Notes: generated from the letters alone by a model not told the origin. Shown: positions 37,219-46,975, counted from the first letter of the stretch. The stretch: 64,000 nucleotides of DNA from Elizabethkingia occulta (GCF_002023715.1 NZ_MAHX01000020.1:1-64000); one strand, 5' to 3'. Translations and numbers: made by a program.

Positions 37219-37243
37219 TATAGCCTTTGTTGAGGTAGAAAAT

Positions 37244-39016
37244 ATGAAAAAATTAAGCACTGGAAATATAATCGCCAGACTCTTTAAGATCGGAATGAAC
37301 TTCCGGGGTTGGTTTATTTCCGCATTTATTATATCTGTTGTTCTGGCTGTAGTAGGAACATACCGGCCTATACTAACCAAAGATGTTGTGGATAATGACA
37401 TTATTAAGGAGAAGAATTTCGACTTACTAATGCATGACGTTTACCTCCTGATAGGCTTGGTTGCTGCTGAAACAATCCTGAACTTCGGTTTGGTATATTT
37501 GTCCAATTACATTTCGCAAAATGTAATCCGCGATATCCGGGAGCGTTTGTACCGTAAACTTATCTATTTCAAAACTTCATTTTTTGATAAAACAGCTATT
37601 GGTAATCTGGTAACCCGTGCTGTTGGGGATGTGGAGACAATTGCTACTGTATATACAGATGGATTTCTAATGGTTTTCGGAGATGTATTGCGTGTGGTAT
37701 TGGTACTGGTAGCTATGTTTAATGTAAACGTTCAGCTCAGCTTTATTGCGCTGGCCATTTTACCCATTATGTTATTGGTTACAAGATTTTTCCAGAAAAG
37801 ATTGAAGAAAGCTTTTGGAGATGAGAGAACCTGGACTGCTACTCAGAATAGTTTTGTACAGGAAAGACTTGCCGGTATGTCTTTAATACAGGTATTCAAC
37901 CGCCAGAAAGCCGAATTTGAAAAATTCGATGATATTAACCAACAATTGAAGGGAGCGCTTTTGCGAACCGTTTTCTTTTTCTCTTTATTCTTTCCGGTAG
38001 TAGAACTTATCTCTTCTGTATCTATAGGACTAATTCTGTTCTACGCAGGTTATAATGCATTAACAAGTAGTGATGCCAGCCCGGGAGATGTTATTGCATT
38101 TATTCAGTTTATCAGTATGCTGATTCGTCCACTTCGTCAGATTGCAGACCGATTCAACAATATCCAGAGAGGTCTGGTTGGTGCAGAACGTGTACTCGGT
38201 ATTATGGACGAGGACAATGCAATGCCTAATAACGGAACTGTAACAAAAGACAAAGTTGAAGGGAAAATCGAATTCCAGAAAGTACATTTCTCTTATGATG
38301 AAAAACAGGAAGTATTAAAGGGGATAAGTCTGAAAGTAGAACCAGGACAATCTGTTGCTATTGTCGGGGCTACGGGAGCCGGAAAATCTACCATTATTAC
38401 GCTTATTACAAGATTCTATGATATTAATTCCGGGAAAATATTATTGGATGATATAGATCTTAGGGATTATGAACTTCATCATCTGCGCAGCCATATTGGT
38501 GTTGTACTACAGGATGTATTTTTATTCCATGGCTCTATTTATGAGAACCTTACTTTAGGTGAAGATATTCCTTTGGAAAGAATAAAAAAGGCTGCGCAAG
38601 AGATTGAAGTAGACGAATTTATTGAAAAACTTCCGGGTGGATACGATTATGTTGTAAGCGAAAGAGGCTCTTCTATTTCATTAGGCCAGCGTCAGTTATT
38701 ATCGTTCCTAAGAGCTTATTTAACAAATCCAAGCATTCTGATTCTGGATGAGGCTACATCTTCTATAGACCATGAATCTGAGAAACTGATTCAGAAAGCA
38801 ACGGAAAAAATTACAAAAAACAGAACTTCTATCATTATAGCGCATAGACTTTCCACCATTGTAAATGCAGATAAGATTATTGTAATGGATCAGGGTAAGA
38901 TTGTAGAGGAGGGCAAACATGAGGATCTATTGCAAAAAGATGGCTATTATGCCACACTTTATAAGGCACAGTTGCACAGAGAAGCAGATGATGAGGATGT
39001 AAAATTAGAAGCATAA
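37244..39016 (+). CDS. ABC transporter, fused permease and ATPase
   Basis: A 590-residue exporter half-transporter. Six membrane helices lie in residues 20-320, followed by the nucleotide-binding domain: Walker A GATGAGKST, Q-loop LQDVFLF, signature SLGQRQ (in place of SGGQ), Walker B LILDEATSS and the H-loop AHRLST. The SLGQRQ form is common in the YheI/MdlB lineage, which includes lipid and multidrug exporters. It probably works as a homodimer since no second half-transporter is adjacent. Substrate unknown. Confidence 0.93.
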   Translation: MKKLSTGNIIARLFKIGMNFRGWFISAFIISVVLAVVGTYRPILTKDVVDNDIIKEKNFDLLMHDVYLLIGLVAAETILNFGLVYLSNYISQNVIRDIRERLYRKLIYFKTSFFDKTAIGNLVTRAVGDVETIATVYTDGFLMVFGDVLRVVLVLVAMFNVNVQLSFIALAILPIMLLVTRFFQKRLKKAFGDERTWTATQNSFVQERLAGMSLIQVFNRQKAEFEKFDDINQQLKGALLRTVFFFSLFFPVVELISSVSIGLILFYAGYNALTSSDASPGDVIAFIQFISMLIRPLRQIADRFNNIQRGLVGAERVLGIMDEDNAMPNNGTVTKDKVEGKIEFQKVHFSYDEKQEVLKGISLKVEPGQSVAIVGATGAGKSTIITLITRFYDINSGKILLDDIDLRDYELHHLRSHIGVVLQDVFLFHGSIYENLTLGEDIPLERIKKAAQEIEVDEFIEKLPGGYDYVVSERGSSISLGQRQLLSFLRAYLTNPSILILDEATSSIDHESEKLIQKATEKITKNRTSIIIAHRLSTIVNADKIIVMDQGKIVEEGKHEDLLQKDGYYATLYKAQLHREADDEDVKLEA

Positions 39017-39065
39017 TATAGGGATCATTTTAGGAAATTGTTATCTTTAAGAAAGAATTGGACCT

Positions 39066-39515
39066 ATGAAGAAGACGATTTACGATAAAAAGGATATCCG
39101 GAATTATGTAAAAAGCGTTATCGCTGATAAAATCCAAACGCTGGAGAAATTTGTGCATTTTACAAAAGAAGCCAGTAAAGACATCAAAAAAACTCCTAAA
39201 TACGATAGTGTCCGGGAAGAAGCACATGAAGAAATCTACCAGATGCAAAGGCAGTTGGCAGAGCTTCATAAGTTGCAAAACGGAATGGCCCGTGTCCTGA
39301 ATTCTGAGATGTCGGTTATTCAGTTAGGGGCATTGGTGATTACTAATAAAGCCCGTTTTTATATTTCCGTTTCGTTGGGGGAATTTTTCTTTGAAGGAGA
39401 CAGAATGTATGCAATCTCTGAAGAAAGTCCTATGGCAAAAATGATGATTGGAAAGAAGGTTGGTGATGAGTTTGTTCTCAACCGTATTCATCAAAAAATT
39501 GAAGAAATATTTTAA
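39066..39515 (+). CDS. GreA/GreB C-terminal domain-like protein
   Basis: A 149-residue protein with a helical N-terminal part (about 1-85, charged and coiled-coil-like: KDIRNYVKSVIADKIQTLE, EIYQMQRQLAELHKLQ) and a C-terminal beta domain in which ISEESPMAKMMIGKKVGDEF matches the C-terminal signature of transcript cleavage factors GreA/GreB (SPxGxALLGKxxGD). It is not a standard GreA: the N-terminal coiled coil lacks a clear acidic tip pair. It may bind RNA polymerase's secondary channel without cleavage activity. Placed 49 bases after the ABC gene. Confidence 0.7.
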   Translation: MKKTIYDKKDIRNYVKSVIADKIQTLEKFVHFTKEASKDIKKTPKYDSVREEAHEEIYQMQRQLAELHKLQNGMARVLNSEMSVIQLGALVITNKARFYISVSLGEFFFEGDRMYAISEESPMAKMMIGKKVGDEFVLNRIHQKIEEIF

Positions 39516-39608
39516 AGGTTGGAATTCTGAATTTATAAGCAAAAAGAGGTTTCTAAACACAAGTCTTTATTTTTACATTTATATACCCGGGTTCTTTATT
39601 TTTTTGTC

Positions 39609-39637
39609 TTGTATCTTGAATATTTTTTCTATCTTTG
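39609..39637 (+). promoter_or_regulatory. Flavobacterial promoter TTG-N18-TATCTTTG for rpsP
   Basis: TTG at 39609-39611 and TATCTTTG at 39630-39637 are 18 bases apart, matching the flavobacterial consensus TTG-N17-23-TAnnTTTG. It lies about 45 bases before the rpsP ATG. Confidence 0.8.
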
Positions 39638-39682
39638 CAGCTTAAAATTAACCGGGACGAGTTCCCTCAAAATTAATTATTT

Positions 39683-40255
39683 ATGTCAGTAAAAATTAGA
39701 TTACAAAGACACGGTAAAAAAGGGAAGCCTTTTTTCCACATTGTTGTAGCAGATTCAAGAGCTAGAAGAGATGGTAGATTCATCGAAAGACTAGGATCTT
39801 ACAACCCAATCACTAACCCTGCAACTATCGACTTGAATGTTGATGCTGCTGTAAAGTGGTTAAACAACGGTGCTCAGCCAACTGACACTGCAAGAGCTAT
39901 TCTTTCTTACAAAGGTGCTCTTTACAAAAAACACCTTCAAGGTGGTGTAGCTAAAGGAGCATTTGACGAAGCTGAAGCTGAAAAAAGATTCAACGCTTGG
40001 TTAGAAGCTAAAGAAACTAAAGTACAAGGTAAAGTAGATGGTTTATCTCAAGCTAAGGCAGACGCTAAGAAAGCTGCTTTAGAAGCTGAGACTAAAGTAA
40101 ACGAGGCTAGATTAGCTGCTGTTGCTCAGGCTGAGGCTGATGCTAAAGCTGCTGAAGAAGCTGCTAACGCACCTGTTGCTGAAGAAGTAGTTGCTGAAGA
40201 GACAACTGAAGAAACTCCAGCTGCTGATGCTTCTGAAGAAAACGCTGAAGCTTAA
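39683..40255 (+). CDS. rpsP: 30S ribosomal protein S16 with long Ala/Glu-rich tail
   Basis: A 190-residue protein whose first 85 residues are a normal S16 ([33 protein letters not shown]). The rest is an unusual extension, first a Lys/Ala helical part ([14 protein letters not shown]), then an acidic tail ([14 protein letters not shown]). Canonical S16 is about 80-90 residues. Such tails are seen in several Bacteroidota; no function is known. It heads an operon with rimM and has a well-formed promoter. Confidence 0.95.
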   Translation: MSVKIRLQRHGKKGKPFFHIVVADSRARRDGRFIERLGSYNPITNPATIDLNVDAAVKWLNNGAQPTDTARAILSYKGALYKKHLQGGVAKGAFDEAEAEKRFNAWLEAKETKVQGKVDGLSQAKADAKKAALEAETKVNEARLAAVAQAEADAKAAEEAANAPVAEEVVAEETTEETPAADASEENAEA

Positions 40256-40270
40256 TACAAAATTTGCCTG

Positions 40271-40813
40271 ATGCGTAAAGAAGAATGTTATTTTCTTGGT
40301 AGAATTACCCGCAGACATGGCCTTTCGGGCAACGTAATCCTGAAAATGGATACCGATCAACCCGAATTTTACAGTAAAATGGAATCAATGTTCATTGAAA
40401 TCAATGGACTATTGGTTCCGTTTTTTGTTGATAAACTGTCATGGAGTAAAGGTGATTCTTTAAATATCCTGTTTAAAAACTCTAACGAAGCTTTGGTAGA
40501 TCAGGTGATCGGAAAGGAGGTATACCAACCTCTTTCATCCCTGCCAAAACTATCCGGAAAACAATTCTATTACCACGAAATTGTTGGTTATGAGATTAAA
40601 GATACCGAAGGGAAATCTTACGGTCTTATCCGTTCTGTAAATGATCAGACTGCGCAACACTATTTCATTTTGGTACTTAATGATAAAGAAGTTGTTGTTC
40701 CTATAATTAAAGACTGGATTATTGCTCTGGATCGAGAAGAAAAAGTTATGACAATGCAGTTGCCGGAAGGGCTTCTGGATGTGTTTACAACCTCTTCAAA
40801 GAAAGATGAGTAA
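40271..40813 (+). CDS. rimM: Ribosome maturation factor RimM
   Basis: A 180-residue two-domain protein. The N-terminal RimM domain has YFLGRITRRHGLSGNVILK, and the C-terminal PRC-barrel has IKDWIIALDREEKVMTMQLPEGLLDV. It assists 30S assembly through contacts with S19 and the 16S head. It follows rpsP by 15 bases. In many bacteria trmD and rplS come next, but not here. Confidence 0.95.
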   Translation: MRKEECYFLGRITRRHGLSGNVILKMDTDQPEFYSKMESMFIEINGLLVPFFVDKLSWSKGDSLNILFKNSNEALVDQVIGKEVYQPLSSLPKLSGKQFYYHEIVGYEIKDTEGKSYGLIRSVNDQTAQHYFILVLNDKEVVVPIIKDWIIALDREEKVMTMQLPEGLLDVFTTSSKKDE

Positions 40814-40823
40814 TTATAAGATA

Positions 40824-40853
40824 ATGATCGGAAGAAATTTCGGTCATTTTTTT
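40824..40853 (+). terminator. Rho-independent terminator after rimM
   Basis: Nine-pair stem ATGATCGGA / TTCGGTCAT with two G-T wobbles, followed by eight T. Confidence 0.8.
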
Positions 40854-41593
40854 TACTATATCCTTAATTATAAATGCAGTATTAAACCTTGTTAGGTTCA
40901 ATAATAATCCGGACAAGGTTTTCTTAGTTGTAGAAAAGGTTCCGAAAAGGAAGTAATGAATGCAAAATATTAAAACATCGTAGGTTTCCGAAACTTATAG
41001 CGTTTGATTTTTATCCACTAATGCGAAAAGCTGAGTATATATGGATAAGTTAATTTTAAAAATAAATATATCAGGGATCAGGCACAAAAGTAAGGACTAC
41101 GTAAAAAGTTGAGTTAATCTGAATAGAAAAAAGGGATCAGGTGAAAATTGTGCTAATCTGAATAAGAAAAATTCTTTGTCTTTTACTCCTCTAATCTGCA
41201 TTCTAAAGTTTTCGATTTTTTATCTGAATGAGATTCACCTTCTTTATTAAGAATTAAGATAGCGTTCCTCTGGAACGCCGTGAATTTTCATAAATTATAA
41301 TCTATAGAGATAAAGCTCCTTATTCATTATGATGAGCCATATTTCATAATACAACAAATCAGAAAATGCTCCGGAGGAGCCTGATCTGTGTAAAAAAACA
41401 GGTGCATCAGAAAGTAAGTATTCCAGGGGAATACTATCTCACAGCAGTGAATATTTTCTCTGTATCTCCCCAGAAAAATGTAACTGATCCTATATCAGCA
41501 ATCAGTGTATTCCTAAGGGATGCTATTTTAGTGGAATACTAGTCTCAAAATTAATATAGTCATGCTTCTCCAGATTTTATTACTGATCCGGGA
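40854..41593. other. Long non-coding spacer between rimM and an HTH gene
   Basis: About 740 bases with no reading frame I can support and no recognizable tRNA or RNA family. It holds a degenerate direct repeat (GGGATCAGG at 41074 and 41133, each followed by TAATCTGAATA at 41115 and 41154) and a group of short hairpins described separately. It may be debris of an insertion or a site of dispersed repeats. Confidence 0.6.
41262..41523. repeat. Cluster of short TTCC-n3-GGAA type hairpins
   Basis: Four small hairpins of the same build: GCGTTCC-TCT-GGAACGC at 41262-41278, GCTCC-GGA-GGAGC at 41368-41380, GTATTCC-AGG-GGAATAC at 41418-41434 and GTATTCC-TAA-GGGATGC at 41507-41523. Three have a seven-base stem and three-base loop. 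The shared TTCC core and size recall REP-like palindromes in bacterial intergenic DNA. No REP-associated transposase is in the window. Confidence 0.55.
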
Positions 41594-42529
41594 TTATTTC
41601 AGCTTAATCATTTCCTTCAATTTTTCAATTTTTTCCAGCATCAAATTAAAGAATGCTTTCCTGTCTCTGTTGCCGGAAGTATTTAGTGACTTTGAATTTT
41701 TAATCTGATGTTCAAAATAGCTTAATGTTTCTGCACAAACTGCGGGATCATTCATCATAATATAGCCAAACATATTGAAAGGAAGAAAGTAAGAGCTTTG
41801 TTTCCCATTTTTAAAAAGAATACTATTGTTCAGAATAACAAGGTCGTTTACATAGATCTGAAAGTTGGGGTTCTGCAATGTTTTCTGTTCCAGATTTGTA
41901 ATCAGCTCCTGTAATTCTTCCAGAATTTGTAATACAGTTGTGGTATTCAGCATTCTGATTTCATGATAAAAAGAGACTTGCTGAAGGATACTGTTAATTG
42001 TTGTTTCGTTCCATATTTCAGTAACATTTTGCTGTTCATAAAACTCTTTCAGAGCCTCATTTTTGCCAGAATGGTGTTGTAGACTGAATTCACTGAACGG
42101 GCTTAGAAATTGATCCTGATTCAGCAGATTTATCCAGACATAAAACTTAAATTTTGATAGAATAGAATCTGAAATTGTATAAAAAAACGGGATGTCTTTT
42201 GCAGAATAGTATACCTGTGAGTTCTCATTTTCCTGAAAGACATGAAGCATCTTGAGCGAGTTCTCAAAATAACTTAGTAAATCGTTAGTTGTTTTTATTG
42301 GTTGGGTCCGCTTTACAACCATTTGATTTTCTGCGCCCAGAAACTGATCCAGAGAAATCTGGTAATGTTTTGCCAGCTCAAGTGCTTCTTCAAAGCTAAA
42401 TTTTGCCTTTGATGAAGATCTTCTGTGTGCAGCGTCATAACTAATGTTGAGAATATTAGCGATTTCATCATTCAAAGATTTTTCACCAATCTTTTTACGG
42501 ATTTCTTTCAGTAAATATTCCTGATACAT
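41594..42529 (-). CDS. HTH domain transcriptional regulator
   Basis: A 311-residue protein with a short N-terminal XRE-like helix-turn-helix (about 14-62: LNDEIANILNISYDAAHRRSS, FEEALELAKHYQISLDQFLG), followed by a long helical domain of unknown fold with no transmembrane segment. Such single-domain regulators are frequent in Bacteroidota; no target is known. It is divergent from the lipoprotein gene at 42634, with a 104-base spacer, so that gene or itself may be the target. Confidence 0.75.
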   Translation of the reverse strand: MYQEYLLKEIRKKIGEKSLNDEIANILNISYDAAHRRSSSKAKFSFEEALELAKHYQISLDQFLGAENQMVVKRTQPIKTTNDLLSYFENSLKMLHVFQENENSQVYYSAKDIPFFYTISDSILSKFKFYVWINLLNQDQFLSPFSEFSLQHHSGKNEALKEFYEQQNVTEIWNETTINSILQQVSFYHEIRMLNTTTVLQILEELQELITNLEQKTLQNPNFQIYVNDLVILNNSILFKNGKQSSYFLPFNMFGYIMMNDPAVCAETLSYFEHQIKNSKSLNTSGNRDRKAFFNLMLEKIEKLKEMIKLK

Positions 42530-42633
42530 AATTTGCGTTTTTCACAAATGTATAATTTTTATTAATGCTTTTCCACATTTAGTATTGTGATTTTCACATT
42601 TAGCTTTGGAGTATAATTTAAAAATATAAAGCA

Positions 42634-43206
42634 ATGAAAAATTCTGTGATATTATTACTGGTACTATGTCTGATCTTGGGTTCTTGTGTCAGTTTCAGTA
42701 AGAAAATGATAAAAGATGATTTGACGGTTATAACAAAGGATAATGTGAATTTGATAGAAGGGAAATACTATTCCGAAGGATATGAACATATTAATTCGAG
42801 CCTGAATAAATCTGAAAAAGCAGAAGGGTTTTCTAAAATGTTGAATCAGAAAGGCAAAGTGAAATCTGAAGAGATTGATGAGGTAAAAATAATACTAAAA
42901 CCTTTAGCTAAAAATAAAGCCTATAAACTAGAGTTTAAGCTGACAAAGAATGATTCTGTGAGATATGTTTTTAAACATAATGCAAAACTAAAAAATGGAT
43001 TGCTTCTATTGGAAAATTATACATCAGAATGCCATGGAATTCCCTATTTGCTTGGAGGTTGTCAAAATTTTCAGTCGAGGATAGGGCTTACAAAAGATAA
43101 TCATCTTTTAATACAGGATTATTATGAAAACTCAGGAGCTGCATTGTTTATTATGTGGGCTGGCTATAGTATTAATTATGCGGAGAAATATAAGAGAATT
43201 CAATAA
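42634..43206 (+). CDS. Hypothetical lipoprotein
   Basis: A 190-residue protein with a lipoprotein signal ending at Cys18 (ILGSC), followed by VSFSKKM. It is Lys-rich and has a CHGIPYLLGGC stretch near the C-terminus that could form a disulfide. I do not recognize the family. It precedes the CDP-alcohol transferase gene by 16 bases and may be co-transcribed with it. Confidence 0.7.
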   Translation: MKNSVILLLVLCLILGSCVSFSKKMIKDDLTVITKDNVNLIEGKYYSEGYEHINSSLNKSEKAEGFSKMLNQKGKVKSEEIDEVKIILKPLAKNKAYKLEFKLTKNDSVRYVFKHNAKLKNGLLLLENYTSECHGIPYLLGGCQNFQSRIGLTKDNHLLIQDYYENSGAALFIMWAGYSINYAEKYKRIQ

Positions 43207-43222
43207 TTGTGAATGTAAAGTC

Positions 43223-43804
43223 ATGAAAAATATACCTTATATTCTGATTGTAACTCGGTTTATCCTTGCTCTGGTTATTTTAATTCTTGCCTATTTAAAA
43301 CGAGATGAATTGCGAATACTGCTTCTAATACTAATGTATTTGGGTCTGTTTACTGATATTTTCGATGGTATTATCGCCCGGAAAACGGGAGTGTTCTCGG
43401 AAAAACTTCGGCGATTGGATAGTCAGACCGATTTAATTTTCTGGTTGTGTATTGGTTTTGCAACTTATCTGCTGAATCCTGAATTGATAAAAGAACACTG
43501 GGGAGGTATTGCGTTAATTTTTATAATGGAGGCTTTGTGTTATATAATAAGCCTTGGCAAGTTTGGAAAAGAAACCTGTACACATGCTTTCCTATCCAAG
43601 CTATGGGGATTGAGTTTATTGTTCGCATTTACTGGTTTAATAGGCTTTCAACAGGCAGGATTCTTTTTTTACCTGGCTATTATTTTAGGGTTTGTATCAC
43701 ATCTGGATGTTATTCTTATTGTTTTATTTCTTCCGAAATGGCAGCATGATGTACCAAGTTCTTATCATGCTTGGCAAATCCGAAAAGGAAAAGATATTAA
43801 ATAG
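43223..43804 (+). CDS. CDP-alcohol phosphatidyltransferase family protein
   Basis: A 193-residue membrane protein with about six hydrophobic helices from the ATG at 43223; an earlier start at 43124 would run inside the lipoprotein gene. The family signature is DxxDGxxARx8Gx3Dx3D. Here it reads DIFDGIIAR, eight residues, Leu in place of the usual Gly, then RRL-D-SQT-D, so all four catalytic Asp are kept but the Gly is replaced. It likely transfers a CDP-linked headgroup to an alcohol, but the substrate is unknown. Confidence 0.88.
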   Translation: MKNIPYILIVTRFILALVILILAYLKRDELRILLLILMYLGLFTDIFDGIIARKTGVFSEKLRRLDSQTDLIFWLCIGFATYLLNPELIKEHWGGIALIFIMEALCYIISLGKFGKETCTHAFLSKLWGLSLLFAFTGLIGFQQAGFFFYLAIILGFVSHLDVILIVLFLPKWQHDVPSSYHAWQIRKGKDIK

Positions 43805-43850
43805 AACATTTATCTGAACGGCTAAAGCCCAAAGAACTATATAATTTTCT

Positions 43851-43858
43851 TAACTTTG
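43851..43858 (+). promoter_or_regulatory. -7 promoter element TAACTTTG for asnS
   Basis: Exact TAnnTTTG match 21 bases before the asnS ATG. A -33 TTG at 17-23 bases is not evident. Confidence 0.55.
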
Positions 43859-43878
43859 CAAACGTTAATTTTTACATC

Positions 43879-45327
43879 ATGCATAAGCAGACAATTAAAG
43901 AAGTTTTAGAAAATTACAAAAAATTCTTGCATCACGATATCACCGTGTATGGGTGGGTACGTGCGTTTCGTTCAAACAGGTTTATTGCCTTAAACGATGG
44001 TTCAACAATCAATAATTTGCAAATCGTAGTTGATTTCGAAAATTTTGATGAGAATCTTATCAAGAATATAAATACTGCTTCTTCACTGAAAATTGTTGGC
44101 GAAGTGGTGGAAAGTCAAGGAGCCGGACAGACGGTTGAAATTATTGCTAAGAAAATTGTTGTACTTGGGGATAACTTTACAGAAGAATTGCAAAGTACTA
44201 TACTTCAACCAAAGAAGCATAGCTTGGAAAAACTTCGTGAACAAGCTCATCTAAGATTTAGAACCAACTTATTTGGTGCTGTTTTCAGAGTACGTCATGC
44301 TGTTAGCTTTGCGATTCACTCTTTCTTCAACGACAGACAGTTTTTCTATCTGAATACACCTGTGATTACAGGAGCAGATGCTGAAGGTGCGGGAGAAATG
44401 TTCGGTGTTACCAATTTTGATCTGGATAATATTCCAAGAACAGAAGAAGGTGTTATAGATTATACACAGGATTTCTTCGGAAGAAAAACTAACCTTACTG
44501 TTTCAGGACAGTTGGAAGGAGAAACTGCAGCAATGGGATTAGGAAGAATTTATACATTCGGGCCTACTTTCCGTGCAGAAAACTCTAATACAACACGTCA
44601 CCTTGCAGAATTCTGGATGGTAGAGCCTGAGGTAGCTTTTAATAACCTGGAAGATAACATTGACCTCGCTGAAGATTTCTTAAAATATGTAATTCAGTAT
44701 GTTTTAGATAAATGTAAGGACGATTTAGAATTCCTGGATAAGCGTTTTGCTGAAGAGCAAAAGCAAAAACCAGAAAAGGAAAGAGCAAAAGAAGGCCTTA
44801 TCGAGAAGTTGGAAAATGTAGTTGCAAAGAGATTTAAGCGTGTAAGCTATACTGAAGCAATCGACATTCTTTTGAACTCGAAAGAAAATAAAAAAGGAAA
44901 ATTTGTATATCCTGTTGAAAAATGGGGTACAGACCTTCAGTCTGAACATGAAAGATACCTTGTTGAAAAGCATTTTGAATGTCCTGTAGTGCTATTTGAT
45001 TACCCTGCAGAGATTAAAGCATTCTACATGCGTCTGAATGAAGATAACAAAACTGTAGCTGCTATGGATGTTCTTTTCCCTGGTATTGGTGAGATTATCG
45101 GAGGTTCTCAGAGAGAAGAGAGATTAGATGTTCTGAAGAAGAAAATGGAGGATATGCATGTAGATCAGGAAGAACTTTGGTGGTATTTAGATACCCGTAA
45201 GTTTGGTTCTGTTCCACATTCAGGATTTGGTTTAGGACTGGAAAGATTAGTTCTTTTTGTTACAGGAATGACCAACATCCGTGATGTGATTCCTTTCCCA
45301 AGAACGCCTAAGAGCGCAGAATTCTAA
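43879..45327 (+). CDS. asnS: Asparaginyl-tRNA synthetase
   Basis: A 482-residue class IIb synthetase. An OB-fold anticodon-binding domain (about 15-110: [20 protein letters not shown]) precedes the catalytic domain with motif 2 [14 protein letters not shown] and motif 3 [15 protein letters not shown]. The [11 protein letters not shown] segment is typical of AsnRS rather than AspRS. Length is normal. Ends at a clear terminator. Confidence 0.97.
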   Translation: MHKQTIKEVLENYKKFLHHDITVYGWVRAFRSNRFIALNDGSTINNLQIVVDFENFDENLIKNINTASSLKIVGEVVESQGAGQTVEIIAKKIVVLGDNFTEELQSTILQPKKHSLEKLREQAHLRFRTNLFGAVFRVRHAVSFAIHSFFNDRQFFYLNTPVITGADAEGAGEMFGVTNFDLDNIPRTEEGVIDYTQDFFGRKTNLTVSGQLEGETAAMGLGRIYTFGPTFRAENSNTTRHLAEFWMVEPEVAFNNLEDNIDLAEDFLKYVIQYVLDKCKDDLEFLDKRFAEEQKQKPEKERAKEGLIEKLENVVAKRFKRVSYTEAIDILLNSKENKKGKFVYPVEKWGTDLQSEHERYLVEKHFECPVVLFDYPAEIKAFYMRLNEDNKTVAAMDVLFPGIGEIIGGSQREERLDVLKKKMEDMHVDQEELWWYLDTRKFGSVPHSGFGLGLERLVLFVTGMTNIRDVIPFPRTPKSAEF

Positions 45328-45340
45328 AGATAATAAATAA

Positions 45341-45374
45341 AAAGCCCTTAGAGATTTCTCTAAGGGTCTTTTTA
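45341..45374 (+). terminator. Rho-independent terminator after asnS
   Basis: Stem CCCTTAGAG / CTCTAAGGG with loop ATTT, followed by TCTTTTT. Confidence 0.9.
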
Positions 45375-45479
45375 TGAAAACGAATTTCAACAGCAAAAAT
45401 CGTGCAGTTTTATTTTTTTTAAAATAAAAATGTTTAATTTCGTAGAGTTAATCTACAATGTAGTTAAGTAGAAATACCT

Positions 45480-46943
45480 ATGCTGAAACAAAATTTACAG
45501 ATAAAACTTGGCCAGAAAATGGCACCACAACAAATTCAGTTGATGAAGCTTATCCAGCTTCATACTCTTGAATTTGAAGAAGAATTACAACGGGAGCTGG
45601 AAGAAAATCCGGCGCTGGAAAAAGCTGTGGACGAGGCTAAGGAAGATGATTATTCGGATATTGATAGTAGTTACGATGATGAAGGAACGGAGTCTATAGA
45701 AACTGATTTCGATGTAAATGAATACCTGTTTGATGACGAACCTTCTTATAAAACTGCGGCGAGTAACTATTCGCCGGACGATGAGGAATTCGATAACCAA
45801 TCTTTGCTTACTGAAGGACAGTCTTTGTACGATTATCTTATAGAGCAGATCCGATTGACGAAGATTGGCGAAGAGGATTTGAAAATAGCAGAATATATTA
45901 TAGGTAACCTCGATAACGACGGTTATCTGAGAAGAGATATAAAGTCTCTGGTTAACGATATGGCTTTTTCATTAGGAATATATACAACACCTGAAAATGT
46001 TGAAGATGTATTAACCAATTATGTACAAAAACTGGACCCGCCAGGAGTAGCAGCAAGAGATCTGAAAGAATGCCTTCTGCTCCAGATTGAGAAAAAAGTA
46101 AGCGGAAATCCGGCAGTGTCATTGGCACATAATATTCTGCTTCACCAGTTTGATGCTTTAAGTAACAAGCATTATAACAAAATCATGCATAAGTATGACG
46201 TAGAAGAGGACGATCTGAAAGATGCGCTTGATGAGATATCCAAGTTATCTCCTAAAGTAGGTGGTAATTTCGATACGCAGACAATTACAATCAATCAGGA
46301 AATTATTCCGGATTTTGTCATTAATGTAAAGGACGGAAAAGTTACAGCCGCACTTAATAGTAAGAATGCTCCTCAGCTACGTGTTTCAGATGAGTATAAA
46401 GAGATTTTAACAACTTACTCACACGATAAAACATCTCAGGAGCATAAGCAGGCAGCCTTGTTTATCAAGCAAAAGCTGGATGCTGCAAAATGGTATATAG
46501 ATGCTATTAACCAGCGTCAGAATACATTGATGCAGACCATTAATGCTATTATAAGGTTACAGAAAGATTATTTTATTACCGGAGATGATAAAAGTATAAA
46601 GCCAATGATCTTGAAAGATGTGGCAGATATTACAGGTTTTGATATTTCTACAATCTCTCGTGTAGTGAAAAGTAAATATGCAGATACACCTAACGGTATC
46701 GTTTATCTGAAGAATCTTTTCTCGGATAGTCTTACAAATGATGACGGTGAAGAGGTTTCCACGAAAGAGATTAAAAATCATTTGCAGGATATTATAGACA
46801 AGGAAAATAAAAGAAAACCTTATACCGACGATGCATTGGTAGGAATGCTGAAAGATAAGGGATACAATATTGCCCGACGTACTATTGCTAAATACAGAGA
46901 GCAGCTAAATATTCCGGTAGCAAGATTAAGAAAAGAATTATAA
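45480..46943 (+). CDS. rpoN: RNA polymerase sigma-54 factor
   Basis: A 487-residue sigma-54. The N-terminal Gln/Leu-rich activator-interacting region (LKQNLQIKLGQKMAPQQIQL) is followed by an acidic linker (about 50-110), the core-binding region, a helix-turn-helix and the C-terminal RpoN box ARRTIAKYRE with the -24 recognition residues. It directs transcription of -24/-12 promoters with an enhancer-binding activator. No activator gene is adjacent. Confidence 0.96.
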   Translation: MLKQNLQIKLGQKMAPQQIQLMKLIQLHTLEFEEELQRELEENPALEKAVDEAKEDDYSDIDSSYDDEGTESIETDFDVNEYLFDDEPSYKTAASNYSPDDEEFDNQSLLTEGQSLYDYLIEQIRLTKIGEEDLKIAEYIIGNLDNDGYLRRDIKSLVNDMAFSLGIYTTPENVEDVLTNYVQKLDPPGVAARDLKECLLLQIEKKVSGNPAVSLAHNILLHQFDALSNKHYNKIMHKYDVEEDDLKDALDEISKLSPKVGGNFDTQTITINQEIIPDFVINVKDGKVTAALNSKNAPQLRVSDEYKEILTTYSHDKTSQEHKQAALFIKQKLDAAKWYIDAINQRQNTLMQTINAIIRLQKDYFITGDDKSIKPMILKDVADITGFDISTISRVVKSKYADTPNGIVYLKNLFSDSLTNDDGEEVSTKEIKNHLQDIIDKENKRKPYTDDALVGMLKDKGYNIARRTIAKYREQLNIPVARLRKEL

Positions 46944-46946
46944 AAT

Positions 46947-46975
46947 AAAAAGCGCTGAATTCAGCGCTTTTTTTA
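46947..46975. terminator. Bidirectional terminator between rpoN and the sigma-factor partner gene
   Basis: Palindrome AGCGCTGAATTCAGCGCT with flanking A and T runs. It serves rpoN on the plus strand and the gene at 46973 on the minus strand. Confidence 0.9.

Noticed and set aside
40854-41593. Possible tRNA or riboswitch in the long spacer
   Set aside because: The hairpins are too small and do not form a cloverleaf or any known riboswitch core.
43124-43222. Longer start for the CDP-alcohol transferase
   Set aside because: It would overlap the upstream lipoprotein gene out of frame and add Cys-rich residues with no family counterpart.
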